A stretch of 64,000 nucleotides of DNA, taken from assembly GCF_030867145.1 (NCBI RefSeq), contig NC_134427.1, positions 16,949,001 to 17,013,000 on the forward strand. The letters are read 5' to 3'. This document shows positions 1 through 12,200 of the stretch, piece by piece. The translations under genes were made by a program, and so were the position numbers. Under the pieces are notes generated by a model, which had not been told where the DNA came from, searched no databases, and saw only the letters and a list, made by a program, of their open reading frames with translations. The stretch comes from Opisthocomus hoazin. Taxonomy: Eukaryota > Chordata > Aves > Opisthocomiformes > Opisthocomidae. Within the stretch, counting starts at the first letter, position 1. Each line of letters begins with the position of its first letter.

Positions 1-50
1 TTCACAATTATTTCAATGGCAAATATTTTTTTTCTTCTTTCCCACATTTT
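1..50 (-). other. TMEM255A: TMEM255A 3' UTR (partial)
   Basis: This A/T-rich sequence directly follows the TMEM255A stop codon on the minus strand. The transcript continues past the left edge, so no polyadenylation signal for this gene can be assigned inside the window. Confidence 0.7.
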
Positions 51-209
51 TTATGGTGTATAAGGTGGTGGCTTCTCAAAAGGTGGAAAATACGGTGGCG
101 AGTAACGAGGCGGCGCATTAGAGGACCACATATAGCTGGGAGATGGCGACAAGGACTGGGGGTCGTCGGAGAGGCCAGAAGGAGTGGAGGCTGGAAACAC
201 ACTGGAATG
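51..209 (-). CDS. TMEM255A: TMEM255A coding exon 9 (C-terminal tail)
   Basis: This exon encodes residues 272-323, beginning HSSVFPAS and ending KPPPYTP, then TAA at 53-51. The acceptor is a pyrimidine tract ending in CTGCAG just above 209. The exon holds the PPRY and PPPY motifs of the cytosolic Pro/Tyr-rich tail. Confidence 0.95.
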   Translation of the reverse strand, partial: HSSVFPASTPSGLSDDPQSLSPSPSYMWSSNAPPRYSPPYFPPFEKPPPYTP

Positions 210-3200
210 CTGCAGGGAGACAGCAAGAAGGCAGTAATGTAAACACTTCTTGATGTAAAGGGCCCTGGCAAAGTGATACTTCGTTACCAAGCAGTGCAAA
301 ATTCATATTTCAAGGCTCACTTCTGCAAAACGTGTCCACATAAAGAAGCATTCAAATAACTTGGTGCATTCGAGGTAAGCGCGGCCTGTAACAGTTCTGC
401 AGAATAAGACTCCTTAGACCTAAAACTGAAAAAGGCATTTATAAATAAATAAAAATAATAAAAAAAAATTTTCTTCTCATCACTTCTCTGTGCCTGTTGC
501 ATGCACAGAGGCCGGACAACTGAAAACTGATGAGTCTCTTCCAAATCTTCGGTTTCACACATCGGCCAGTAGCAGCAATGAATAGGCTGCGGATAATTTC
601 TTTTTACACTACTTTTCCCCTTCATCACAAATAAAAAAAAAACCCAGAAATTAATGATAACAAAATAATTTATTCCTTCAGTAAGTAAAAAGCTTGAAAA
701 GGTGGAGAAACAAAATTTGTGCATGCCTGAAGACTGATTTCTGATCCAAACCACCTTAGGTCTGACGCCTCATGGTGTACGGCGCTGGTGCCGTCAGCGC
801 CGCAGGCTGCGTTCTGCCCAGAGACGCGCCAGAAAACAGGCAGTGAAACACAGCCACGCACCTTCGCTCCTCTGGCTGCTCGCACACCCAGGTTTCGCCC
901 TGGGCAGTCGCGCTGCGCCCTGTGCTGCTGCTGGCCACCTGAAGAAGCCACCAGCAGAGCTGGACGGCGCTCGGCCATGCCGCCGGCACGCCGAGGCAGA
1001 GCCGGGCTGCTCAGGCACCACGCACCCCTTCAGCGCCCTTCGGCTGCAGGCTGCAAATCCCTGATGTGCTGGGCTCAAGGCCCTGGCAGAGACAGAAGCG
1101 CCAGGCGGGTGTGCACGGTGCCGTATGGTGCTGCAAATGAGCGCAAGATCAGGGACCCACGCTGGGGCGGCGAGCCCGAGCCGCACACAGCGCTGCCCGC
1201 GTACAAGGTTGGAGGTGACCACCACCTTCCCTAACTCCAACCTGGACGGTTTGTTAAGCGGATATCTAGACCACAAAAGCCCAGCCTGCTCATCGAGGAC
1301 CTCGCAGAGCGCCACACAAACCACTCCTTGTCTCAAACAACACAACAGCTGGTCCATCACACCCCAGTTCACCTAAAGCCCAGTGGGTGGGAGCCCCCAG
1401 ACTGCAAAGACATTGGGATGGGCACTGCTGTGGTGACTCGTTAGCGAACGCAGCCCTGGGTTCTCTCCGTTACAAAGTGGCCTCAGCCACAGCCACGGGT
1501 CCTGCGGGATAGCTGCCATGGTTGCAAGCAAGCCTGGCTCGCACCGACTGCGGGCAGCAGTGTGGCTTTGTTAACGAAGCCGACATCTGGGAAGATGGCA
1601 CTAATTGCTCTTTCGACCAGGGGTGAAAGGCAGAGAAGGCCACCGCTCGCCTGCGTTCTCTTGTCAGAGCCAAACTTGGCTTGGGGCTGCAGGACTGAGA
1701 CTCTCTCACCCAACTGCCGCCAGCCAAGCACACGGTGAGGAGCGGGATACAGGCGCTGCTTCCACCCCTTTCCTCCTGCCCGGTTCCCACCGTGGCCCGC
1801 TGCCTCCCTCGCCATGACCAGCTGGCTGAGCGTCATCAGCCGTGGCACAAGTGGTTGGCTGCTGCAACATGCATCGGCTTGTGCTCTTCCACAAACCAGA
1901 GCTGGGTCTGCCATTTTAGAGCTGCGCGTGGAAGCCAGGCAATTGCAGGGGCACAGGCTTCCTTAGGAACTCCGGAGCGTTGTTTTTCTTTCCTGTGAAA
2001 GATGTGTGGGATGAGTGGGGGGCACAGACTTTCACAATTCTTGCACTGGAGGGAGCGCAGCCTTCGACTGGGATCGGAGAGGTGAGGCTGGGCTTGCTCC
2101 GTGCACTGCAGGATGGTGGGGGAGAAGGTGTCCGGGCGGTGCAGACACTGCTCGGGTCAGAGCAGGGCTCAACGCAAGACAGAGTCTCGCAGCCAGAGGC
2201 CTCAGCTAATGCTTTCATGCAGGCTCTCGTGTTCCCTGGAAGACAAGCAAGGCTCAGATTTGGAACCGCATTTGAAGAGAGACTTGGCTATTTTAAATTT
2301 AGATTACCTCCGTTTCTGCCCAGCTTTTGCGCCGGCTCCTAAGCCAACACCTGCGCTCACAGCAGTGAGACACAGAGAGGCTTCCACCCATCCGGCTGAG
2401 CTGTAAGCGTTAGCAGAGCCCCAGCAGTACTTCTGGCTGAAAAGCAGGGCAAATCCACCCATGCTGAGCTCTCTTCCGGTGCCGTGGCTGCAGTACAGAC
2501 AAACCCCGAGTTCAACTGCGCTTAGCACCCACCAAGAGGCCAAGAAGAGGACTTTGCAGCAGAGCTTGGTTTGGTACTGGAAAGAGTCCAGCGGAGGGCT
2601 ACGAGGATGAGGAGGGGACTGGAGCAGCTCTCCTACGAGGAGAGGCTGAGGGAGCTGGGCTTGTTCAGCCTGAAGAAGAGAAGGCTGCGAGGGGACCTTT
2701 TAAATGCCTATAAATATCTTAAGGGTGGGTGTCAGGAGGATGGGGCCAGACTCTTCTCAGTGGTGCCCAGAGACAGGACAAGGGGCAATGGGCACAAACT
2801 GAAGCACAGGAAGTTCCAGCTGAACATGAGGAAGAACTTCTTCCCTCTGAGGGTGACGGAGCCCTGGAACAGGCTGCCCAGGGAAGTTGTGGAGTCTCCT
2901 TCTCTGGAGATATTCAAGACCCGCCTGGACAAGGTCCTGTGCAGCCTGCTCTGGGTGACCCTGCTTCGGCAGGGGGGTTGGACTAGATGACCCACAGAGG
3001 TCTCTTCCAACCCCGAACATTCTGTGATTCTGTATGCGTGGAAGTTGGCATTTTTGTATCTGTAAAAAGTTATACCACACTAGTGGCTGTCCCAGGTTGC
3101 GTTAATCTCAAAAGCGAGTCAACAAACCGTACAAATAAGCCCTAGAAATTCTGAGGTAAGGGTTCAGATATTTCTAGGAAGCCCTGACAACAGTGTCGTC

Positions 3201-6200
3201 TAGCGGCACTAGCAGTAAACCCAGAAAGGTTTAGATTCACGTTACCTCTAATGCAAGGGTGTGTCGAGGGAGATGGTGGCTATCACAGAGCACACCTCTT
3301 AGTTGACGTCCAAGACCTTAAGTTCTAGTTAATAAAAAAAGTCTCCAGCCCTGATGGTTGCAAAGAAAACATATGATGTCTGAAGTTGACATCACCACTG
3401 TGGTAAGATCTACCTGACAGAAAAGCTGAGGAGGAAACGTCCTCATCTACTTCACCAAGTGAAAGCTGATGACAGCAAGGTTGACACGGAATCACCATTT
3501 CCAACAGCACAGCTCCATAACTCCGAAGAGGAAGGGACGTGTTACAGCAGAGGTGGTGTTTGCAGGGACCGTTCTCAGACCAGCTGAAACATGTGGAAAA
3601 AGCCCACAACAGAATAGCTTTTTGGTCAGTACGTGTCTTCAGGAGCTCAAATAGCTTGTTTCCAAAAGCTCCTCTGTTTCCCTCTGACGTGGCAGTTGAC
3701 CTAATGAAAACTAGCACCTGAACCCCTCGCTTTGCCTCTGCCCTCAACGCATTGCAGGTACCAGAGGCAATGCCTGTTTCTAATGTGGCCTCCACCAGCG
3801 AACAATGGAGGAGGCAGGCAGCGAGTTCTGTTGCCTTCTCTTCAAGGACAGCTTTCAGGAAAACACCGCCTTACTAAGAGAGAGCACTGCCAAGGACCAA
3901 CGCCTAGGAGGAAAGATTTGGTATTCTCTGCAGGACCAGGAAAATTAAAGTGTGTGAATGACGGGAAGACAGGGCTCCAGAGCCCCGCAGACCGGCTGGA
4001 TTTAACCTTGCTGCTACACGAGAAAACACCCTGTAATGTTCCCTACCTGGAAGTCGTATGCGGAGTAGGGAGGCAGGTGAGGAGTGCTGTGGTAGTAGCT
4101 GTTGTACGACGTCACTTGTGGCCTGGAGTAGTAGGACACCGAAGGGTGCGCATTTTCGACCGTACAGTTCAGCGTAGGGAGGGAAGGAGTCTGTTAACAG
4201 AAAAAAGCAGAGAATCTCAGGCTGCTAACCAAGCTCCAGGAAGCTGACAGCTGAACGAAAGCAGGAATGATATAAAGGAGCACTGTGTGTCTTCAGAGCT
4301 CAACTCTGTCACATCAGCAACTGGCAATCCGGTTCCCAAGTCATTTCACCTATTGTTTCCTCTCAGATTCCACTCAACAAGCTAGCAATAGCCCAGTGCA
4401 CGTCAGTACTTCAACAAAACAACTGTTCAGATTGCATCCTCACTAGCAGGAAAAAGAATCCGTTAATTTTGATTACTCTGTTATTCAGGACATTTTGAGA
4501 TCAGCATATGTGGAATTATTAGTAAAATTAAGGTTTACATCTGAAAATTAAGGTTTACATGGAAAACATAGCACTGTTCACCCACTGAGGAAAAGTACAA
4601 AATCAAAAAGAGTTCTGAGGATGGGACACAGCTGCAGCAGGCATGCGAGGAATCCACTAATACAGCAACTCCCTGCAACATACCATAGAGGATGGAGCGG
4701 AGTGGAGACTCCGTGGCCATGCTCCCTGATGATAAAGTGGGAAGAGATGGTCCTCTAGAACTGATAAGCAGCTCATCTGGCCCCCTGAGCCAACAGGTTT
4801 TTGAAACCTTGCCAAAGTGCTATCCTTTCGTGAACTTTGCTCATTTTAGTGTCATTTTAATAACAAAACACACCTCCATCCCGAAGGCTATCCGCCTCCG
4901 ACGTGCGACCACTCCTCTTTGAGTCTGCGCCCTCAATTTTTTGTAAACTATACCTTTAAACGTGAAGCGAGAGAATTTTACACCAATCATGATAAAAGAT
5001 GTGTATGACTACAGTCACTCTAACTCCACCTTAATTGTAGAAAGGACATAAAAATAGCCAGGGAAATGGGGGATTTTCGGAGAAGATATCACTGTGAACA
5101 AGTCAAGGGAAACTCCATCTCAGTCCGTCTCTGACTACCGCGACTGGCTGAAGGACTGAGCCTTGCTTCTCCCCCCTTGGGACACCTTGGGTGAGACCTA
5201 GACTAAGCGCTTTTCTTGGGAATCTTATAAATCTCTCTAGAGAGTTACTCCCTAATGTTTATAGCCAGGCTGTATTACTTATAACCTTTTCACGCGTTTT
5301 ATACTTAATAACATCATATCTGCACGTGCTTTCTTGCAGACAGTCACTATCACCGGCAATTCAAAAAAACCTATATATCTGTTGCACAAATAAAACTGCA
5401 CTGTTAAGTAGCCAGTTGTCACAGTTTCTCACTGAACGCAACCAAACGCGGCCGTGCGAGTTCATGAGCACGACTGGACTGAAGGTGCAGACTGCTATGA
5501 GTGTATCCAGAATCGTGGTCGTTTAATATACATATTAAACGCGACTGGACTGGTAGTGGCAAATTGGATATCACCCAGAATCCAAACCTAGCCGCACCTA
5601 ACCTCCCACTCCGGTGAGGAGAGTTAGAAAGCAAGGGGGTTTACTTTCTGCCAAATTCCTGCACCCCTTATAATGCAACAGCGTATTTCAAACCCTCTCA
5701 TACTGCTGTTTGTGGACATGTCTACACATCTTTCTTTGCAGAGGTTTACAGGCTGTCTGGTGTGGATCAAATCTCAAAAGGCCACGATGCACAGCTGGGA
5801 ACGTGACTCCTGTTTTGTTTGGGAAGATCCCGGTGAGTCTGAAGAGAGCGCAGGAAAGTTCAGAGTTGTTCTGAAATAAGGCACCCTTAGCGCAGGGTCC
5901 AAGATTTGCTTGTGAGAAAATTGTATTGCCAGGACAACAAATGCTCCTTTCTGGATGTCTCATTTTGTATTATTCCAAATCAGTCACAAGAGACTGGGAA
6001 ACCCCCCAGATTTATCTGCTGAATATTCATTTCTCCCCATTGATTTGTCCTCTACAGAACAAAACCGTATGGAAGGTAACAGGCAGCCTGGTTAAGTGAG
6101 GGTATTTCAAAGCTCACGTTGTCAGAACAGCATTTTTTTCATTATCTGAAGTTTGCAGTCTTTCACCTGGTTTTAGTCCCCAGTTCACCCTTCCAGGTTC

Positions 6201-9200
6201 TGCACTGTGATGAAACAGATGGAGAGTTTCAGCCTAACACAGCTGCTTAAACAGTCTGTAAAGCTCAGCACCCTACTACTGCTATAAAATCAACAGTTTA
6301 TGAGCAACCACCACATCTTTCCTTGTAGAAGGTCAGTGCTATGAAAAGGAAGATCAGTTTTTAAGAAAGAGCTGATTTTTATTCATCTTGGTATTGCCAA
6401 CACCTCTGAGAAGGTTCCTCTTGAAAATACAATCTCCCATTCTGTTCATCTTTTCTAATTGTGTTCAGGTGGTGACATCTCATCAGAGAGGTGAATCGCT
6501 CCCACTTTCTCCTTACAGTTATCTTCTGTTATCACCCTTCTTTCTAGCCTGATTGCAGCGAAATACCAATAGCTGTTTTCATGACTGTTTTTAAAAGGCA
6601 ATCTGCCTGATTTGTTTCTTTCTTTGAACACACAGAGAAATTGGTACTGTCTTACCATGTCTTTAAAGCCTCCAAGTATCGCTGCTGTGATGATCCCTAG
6701 GAACAGCCCCACTATGTTCAGAATTGTTGCCGACCAAAGCAGGTGGTAAAGGTGGATGATGTCCTGGCAGCTGCTGACGTCAATGTATTCATAGTAGCCT
6801 CCAGAAATCTCTACTCTGCTAGATTAGAAAAGAAAAACAACATTAATGATAAAAAACCACACCACACATCATAAAACCTAAGCACTTCTGCTGGGCAGTA
6901 AAATGCATTCTGCAATTTAATGACAGCCTGGACCTAACTACCAAGGGGAGCAGGGATAAAGCCTGCCAGATCCCGTGCTTGCAGCATCTGAGACCTCCCT
7001 GCGTGACAACGCAGAAGACGGCTTGATCTGTTGTGAAATCAGCCAGGCCCGCAAATACCCAAACGACCTTGAGTCTGAATCTGCCCCTTCTTTCTACCAT
7101 CTGAAACCTCCACAGAGATCCTGGAGGCTTCCCAAGGGCAAACCGGCTTTGGAATTACCCAGGGCAATCAGTCGGTGCCCTGAGAAGCAGCAGCTGCCCG
7201 GCATGGCAGCGCCGGCTGCTCCTCGCAGCCACAGCAGCAGCTGGGTGGGACGGGGACAGGGCAGGAGAGCCGGCCTCCGAGCACCACAGGGCTTGGCCAC
7301 AACGCACGCCCAACCCGTCCGCTCCGCTCCATTGCCTGCCCTTCGCAGCTCCATGGTGGCAGGGGCTGGCAGGAGCCCTGGGACCCTGGCAGAAAGAGGT
7401 CTTTCTGCTCGCATTTTTAAGCTTTTCCACCTGCAGAAGAGAGACGGTGAAAACTCATTTGAATCCACTTAGGTCATGATTTTGGAAAGGGAAGAGCAGC
7501 TCCTGCAATGTGTGGGCTGGAGTCTCGCAGGCACGGTTCTTCAGTAATGTCTTCTCCCTGACTGCTGCCCGGTGGAACAGGCTGGCCTCCGGCGTAGATT
7601 ACCCGCTGTAGTGGGCTACAGCAAATTCCACTTTAGGAAACACATTTATCGGGGACAAACAATACTAAGGGCTTATGAATGTCTTATCTTCCACACCTCA
7701 CGTATGGAGTTAGGCTCAGACTGCACAAGGACTTTGAGGAAATGGGGAAGAACAGGCTCGTATTGAAGGCCAAGAAACAGGAGATCCAGGCTCAGCTCCC
7801 CAGCAGACTCCGCTACGCCTGCAGTAACCTGCCCTCTTTCACAAGATCCACCCTCCTTCCTTCATTACTCAATTTTGGTTTCTTCTTTTCCTTTTTTCCA
7901 TATCTTGTTGTAGCGGGCCACTGCAGAAGACACTGCAATGAGCAGACAGGGATTTCAAGCAGAATCATGGCAGAGCATAACCACAGGTTGTAAAAACCTG
8001 TACGTTAGCCCGCATGACCCCAGTGTAACCTGAGCACATACCATGGCTGCTTTTAACAATACAACCTGTGTGTACTCTTTGCAAGAGCTCGTTCCTATGG
8101 AGATGCATGAGAGTATAACGCTCTCGGCGAGCCTTGGCGTACCACCGAGAACATTCAGCATTGTGCAGAGAAGTACAGCATGTACTTATCAATGGGAAGG
8201 GTCTCGTCCGATGCCGCACAGCTGGGGTTCCCAGTGTCAAGAGGGATGCAAGATTGCTGCCACTTTTTCTATCATTTCCATCCTTTACGTAACGCGTGAG
8301 CTAACCAGCCGTGAGTGTCCGTGCCTTTCTTACTGTGATCCTGAAAGAACCAGCGCCTCCTCAGTGCGGAACACTTGTGTGGCACTAAGCAAGACTGAGA
8401 TGTTAACAACTGACATTTTACATCAGAGAGGCAAAAACAGGTCAGAGGCAGGACCCTGAACGAGCCTGACTGGGGTGGCAAGAAAAAAAAATACAGAATA
8501 GTTACAGGTTTTTCTATTCCAATCACTTCTCTGTACACTGCTTTCTTTAGCTAGTAAAAAGTGATCGTGTTCTGTAAACTGTTGAAGGAAAGTGTGAGCT
8601 TCACCGTTCTGCAGTGGCTTCCACAGAAACAAAGTCCCACAGAGACCAGGGATTACCCCTCCCAGCACATGGAACCTCCCTCTCCCAACAGCAGCTTTTG
8701 ATCTTCCACCACCACAGTCAATGATTTAAGTGGGGGCCAGCCCAGCAAAGCGCTGTGAGAAATGCTAAGCCTAAAACAGCCCTAGGCAAGAGCTGGCAGG
8801 GAAAAAAACCAACTTCTTAAATGCTTGCTGACACACATTACCCACTCCAAATGATATATGCAGCGCATGCTGTAAATTAAGTGGGTTTAGGCACTGTAGC
8901 CAGATCTACCGATGGTATGATCACTATGCAGTCGTTCTCGATCGGTATCCACCCTTCTGACTCGTCTTTGCACAGTGCTGGTACACCTTCCAACCTCTTG
9001 CAGCCGTGAAAGATCTTCACTACGCAGAGAGGACACTGATTTATGAACAGGCAGGTGGCACCAGCCTGCGAACTCTCCTCCCTGTTAGCAGGGTGGGAAT
9101 GAAACGGTGACAGGGTGAGGAAGAAGTGTCCCAGTTTTTACATCTTCAATCTTCTAAAACAGAATAAAACCCAGGGAACAAGCTGTGCCAACAGAGACAG

Positions 9201-12200
9201 AAGGTGTTAGGATGAGGGACACTCAGTAGGGGAAAAACTGACGAAGGCACCAAGCATGGAAGTAATGGAAACTCCTGCCCTCTTCATCTTCCCAGTTGGG
9301 CTGGCCCGGAGCATGCTCACCCGTAGCTGGGATGGCTTTAGTGTACTTCATACAGCCCTTTACTTGGTTATCTTTTGCCTGGGAGTTCCTGTAGTTAGCA
9401 GCCACAGCTTAAGATCCATTCCCACAACAGCTGTCATTAACCGACACTTTGCTCCTTGCCTTATCCTGGCCCTTCAGACACCTGCAAACCAGCACGGCCA
9501 CTGCTCCTCCTTCCCACGGCCAGGAATGGTATTTGTAGCTTACTCACTTTCCACAGTTGTACAGGTCACAGCAGAAGCAGGTGTTGGTTTTTATTTTCGG
9601 CGTGCAGGGAGCACGGCGCTGTGGGTGACAGATTGCCTGTACAAATCCAGAAAAAAAAAATACATAAAGCACATAAGGACATAATCACCAAACACGGTTC
9701 CTGCTGCTATTTGGCCTGCTCTACATGTAGATTTAGCACTGATCTCCAGATCAGCCCCAGGCAGATTTTTCTGCCCTTATCTTGCAGCACAGCTCCGACA
9801 AAGTACACAGTTATGCTGGAATACAGACACAGTAGACCAGCGTTTCCTTCCACCGTGGGAGAGTCATAGATAAGCACATGCCGCATAGGAAGGGGGTTGT
9901 GCAGCTCTTACAACCAGCCAAGACCTTGCTGGCCTAACGCTCTTCACCAGACAGCAACTTAGAGCAAAGAACTGTCAACAGGATGGTACAAACTGAGAGC
10001 AAGATTCCCATAGTGGCGAGTAATTGGCTAAAGTGGTTAATTGTCTGCCTGTGGACAGTAACACCCAAGCTCACATGGACAGTCTTTGGGCTGAAACGAG
10101 AACGGACCCCACTGATACCACTGGGTAGTACTTACTTTGCACTTCAAGCAGGCATTTTAATTTGGAATATAGTGGTTATTCAAAACTACTTGGGAACTTG
10201 AGGGAATCTCAGAGAGACCCTCAGTGCACAGCAAAGGCGGCCAAAGATGTCCACGCACACAATCAGTATGTGGCAGGAACATTCATCCCCAGTGGGCTTC
10301 TCTTTGGAGAAGACAACAGAGAGCAGCGGTGCAGAGGCTGGTATAGGTGGCTTGTATCCACAGAAATTACTGCTGTCTGAACTCTTCACCCACCACCCTG
10401 CTCCTGTAACAAATGTGCAGCTGAAGCCCTACAGAAACTGGTGTATCTTGCTATTCCCCATCCCCTCCTCTCCACCTTCTCCTTCAATAATGTGTCAGTA
10501 CCAAGCATGGAGGAATCTGCTCCCTGAGCGCCCCCGGCACCCCACTCCCTGCCCAGGCCCACCCTCCCACCCTCTCCTCGCTTCGCAGACCTCGGGGACG
10601 CTGGCACAGCAGCCTGGCACCAGGTCCCTCCACCCGCGCCACGAAGCTGGCCCCTTCACGGAGACAGCACAGCCGAACCCGCTCTCACCTCCGGCGGGGT
10701 CGTGCTCTTGGAGTAGTACTGACATCGCCCTGCGTACAGCGGCCTCAGGTCCTGCCGACAAAAGAGCACCTGGCTTAGCATGGCAGCGAGATCAAAACCA
10801 GCCAGATGGTCTGGGGAGAGGGGCCAGGCTGTAGAGACCCCGCTCTCATGTCAGCGCCGCAATACAGTGGCTGCTTTGCAAGACCCCCAGCCCCCCGGTG
10901 ACGCTCAGCCCTGGCCCTTGGAGGCAGGTCGTTGCTGCAGCTAGCACGGGAGCAGCAGGCTTTGAAGCCGGGCTCATTTGGGTGGGGGCAGCCATTCCTC
11001 ATCCCCCCAGACACATCCCAGGGCTGCCTCGTATGTTTCCGATGATGCTGAATCATAACAATTTCTCATTAAATTGTCGGAAATTTGTCCTTCTGGGCTC
11101 CCGAGTGACTCGTGGGCAGGCTCCGGAGGATGACCAACACCATGCACTAGCGTCTGGCCTGGGGGCAGCCGGGTCCCCAGGGCACACCCTCAGGGAAAGC
11201 GGCGCTGGGCGCGTACCCGTGCCAGCGAGCCCTTCCAGCAGCAGCCAGACTTGCTCTCTGGGTGTCTGGGACAAAGCTCGGGGTCGCAGGGCTGCGACAT
11301 GGGGAACGCTATGTGCTAGAGTGGCGGGGGCACGTCTCCAGCGAGACGGCGGCATTCTTGGACGGTTAGGGGGTGAAGGGAGGCCAACAGCCTGGCTGTT
11401 CAACAAGAGGCAGAAACCAGAGCCCTCGGCATCCCAGCTGCTCGTCTCTGGCCGCCTCAGGCATGTAGACGTCCCCCAGGGCCAGCCGGGAGGAGGTGCC
11501 AGCTCATGCCATCACCCGACTCATGAGGTCGGCACCGAAAAAATCCCAGCGCAAGTCTGCGGGGCTCAGACCCACACGGCCAGGACTGGGAGTCAAAGGA
11601 GCTTCACCTTTTTATCAAAGCTAATGCTTCACATGCCCCTGCGAGGTGGGGTCAGAGAAAGCCAAGATCTGCTGGTTGCGTCCAGACAGACGGAGACCCA
11701 TCACGCAGCTGAGCGCAGCTGCCCTTTGCTCTGTCAGCAAATCCTGCTGTCCAGCCGTCTGTCGACCATTGCGACGCTCAGGGGCAGGAAAGAGGAGCCA
11801 GCTTTACAAGGAGAATAACGAGCCAGCTGACAAGGGGAGCTTCTACTTTGTGGGTACCTCTGACCTTCTGAAACTCCATTCTGATCACAAACAAGCCCCA
11901 AATCTGTCTTTTTGATCCCATTTTGCCAAAAATTGTCATCAAACTGCAGAGCTGCCGGACAAAAACCTATTTGCAGTTATAAATTTTAATTTAAAAGCTG
12001 AAATGGAATTCTGTTTTTTCATTTTTATAGTAATAACTAAAGTTTTGAATGCCCCACTGTACTAGCAATTGGTCACGACAGCAGTAGCTCGTATTTTTCA
12101 AAGTCATCAAATGGAAACTGAGAACCTACTCCAAGTGCTTCCTGTTTATACTGCAGAGCTTTAATGAGCTTCGTATCAAATTGCTTCATTCTACTACAAC

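Larger units (their letters stand above)
4191..6655. other. TMEM255A intron 7
   Basis: The intron contains a two-copy 20-bp tandem duplication at 4524-4560 and a probable degenerate LTR region at about 4990-5660. No coding sequence or RNA gene is recognised in it. Confidence 0.6.

Noticed and set aside
10898-11818. 306-codon plus-strand open frame
   Set aside because: It lies in a GC-rich TMEM255A intron, has low-complexity composition, no domain and no splice or promoter support.
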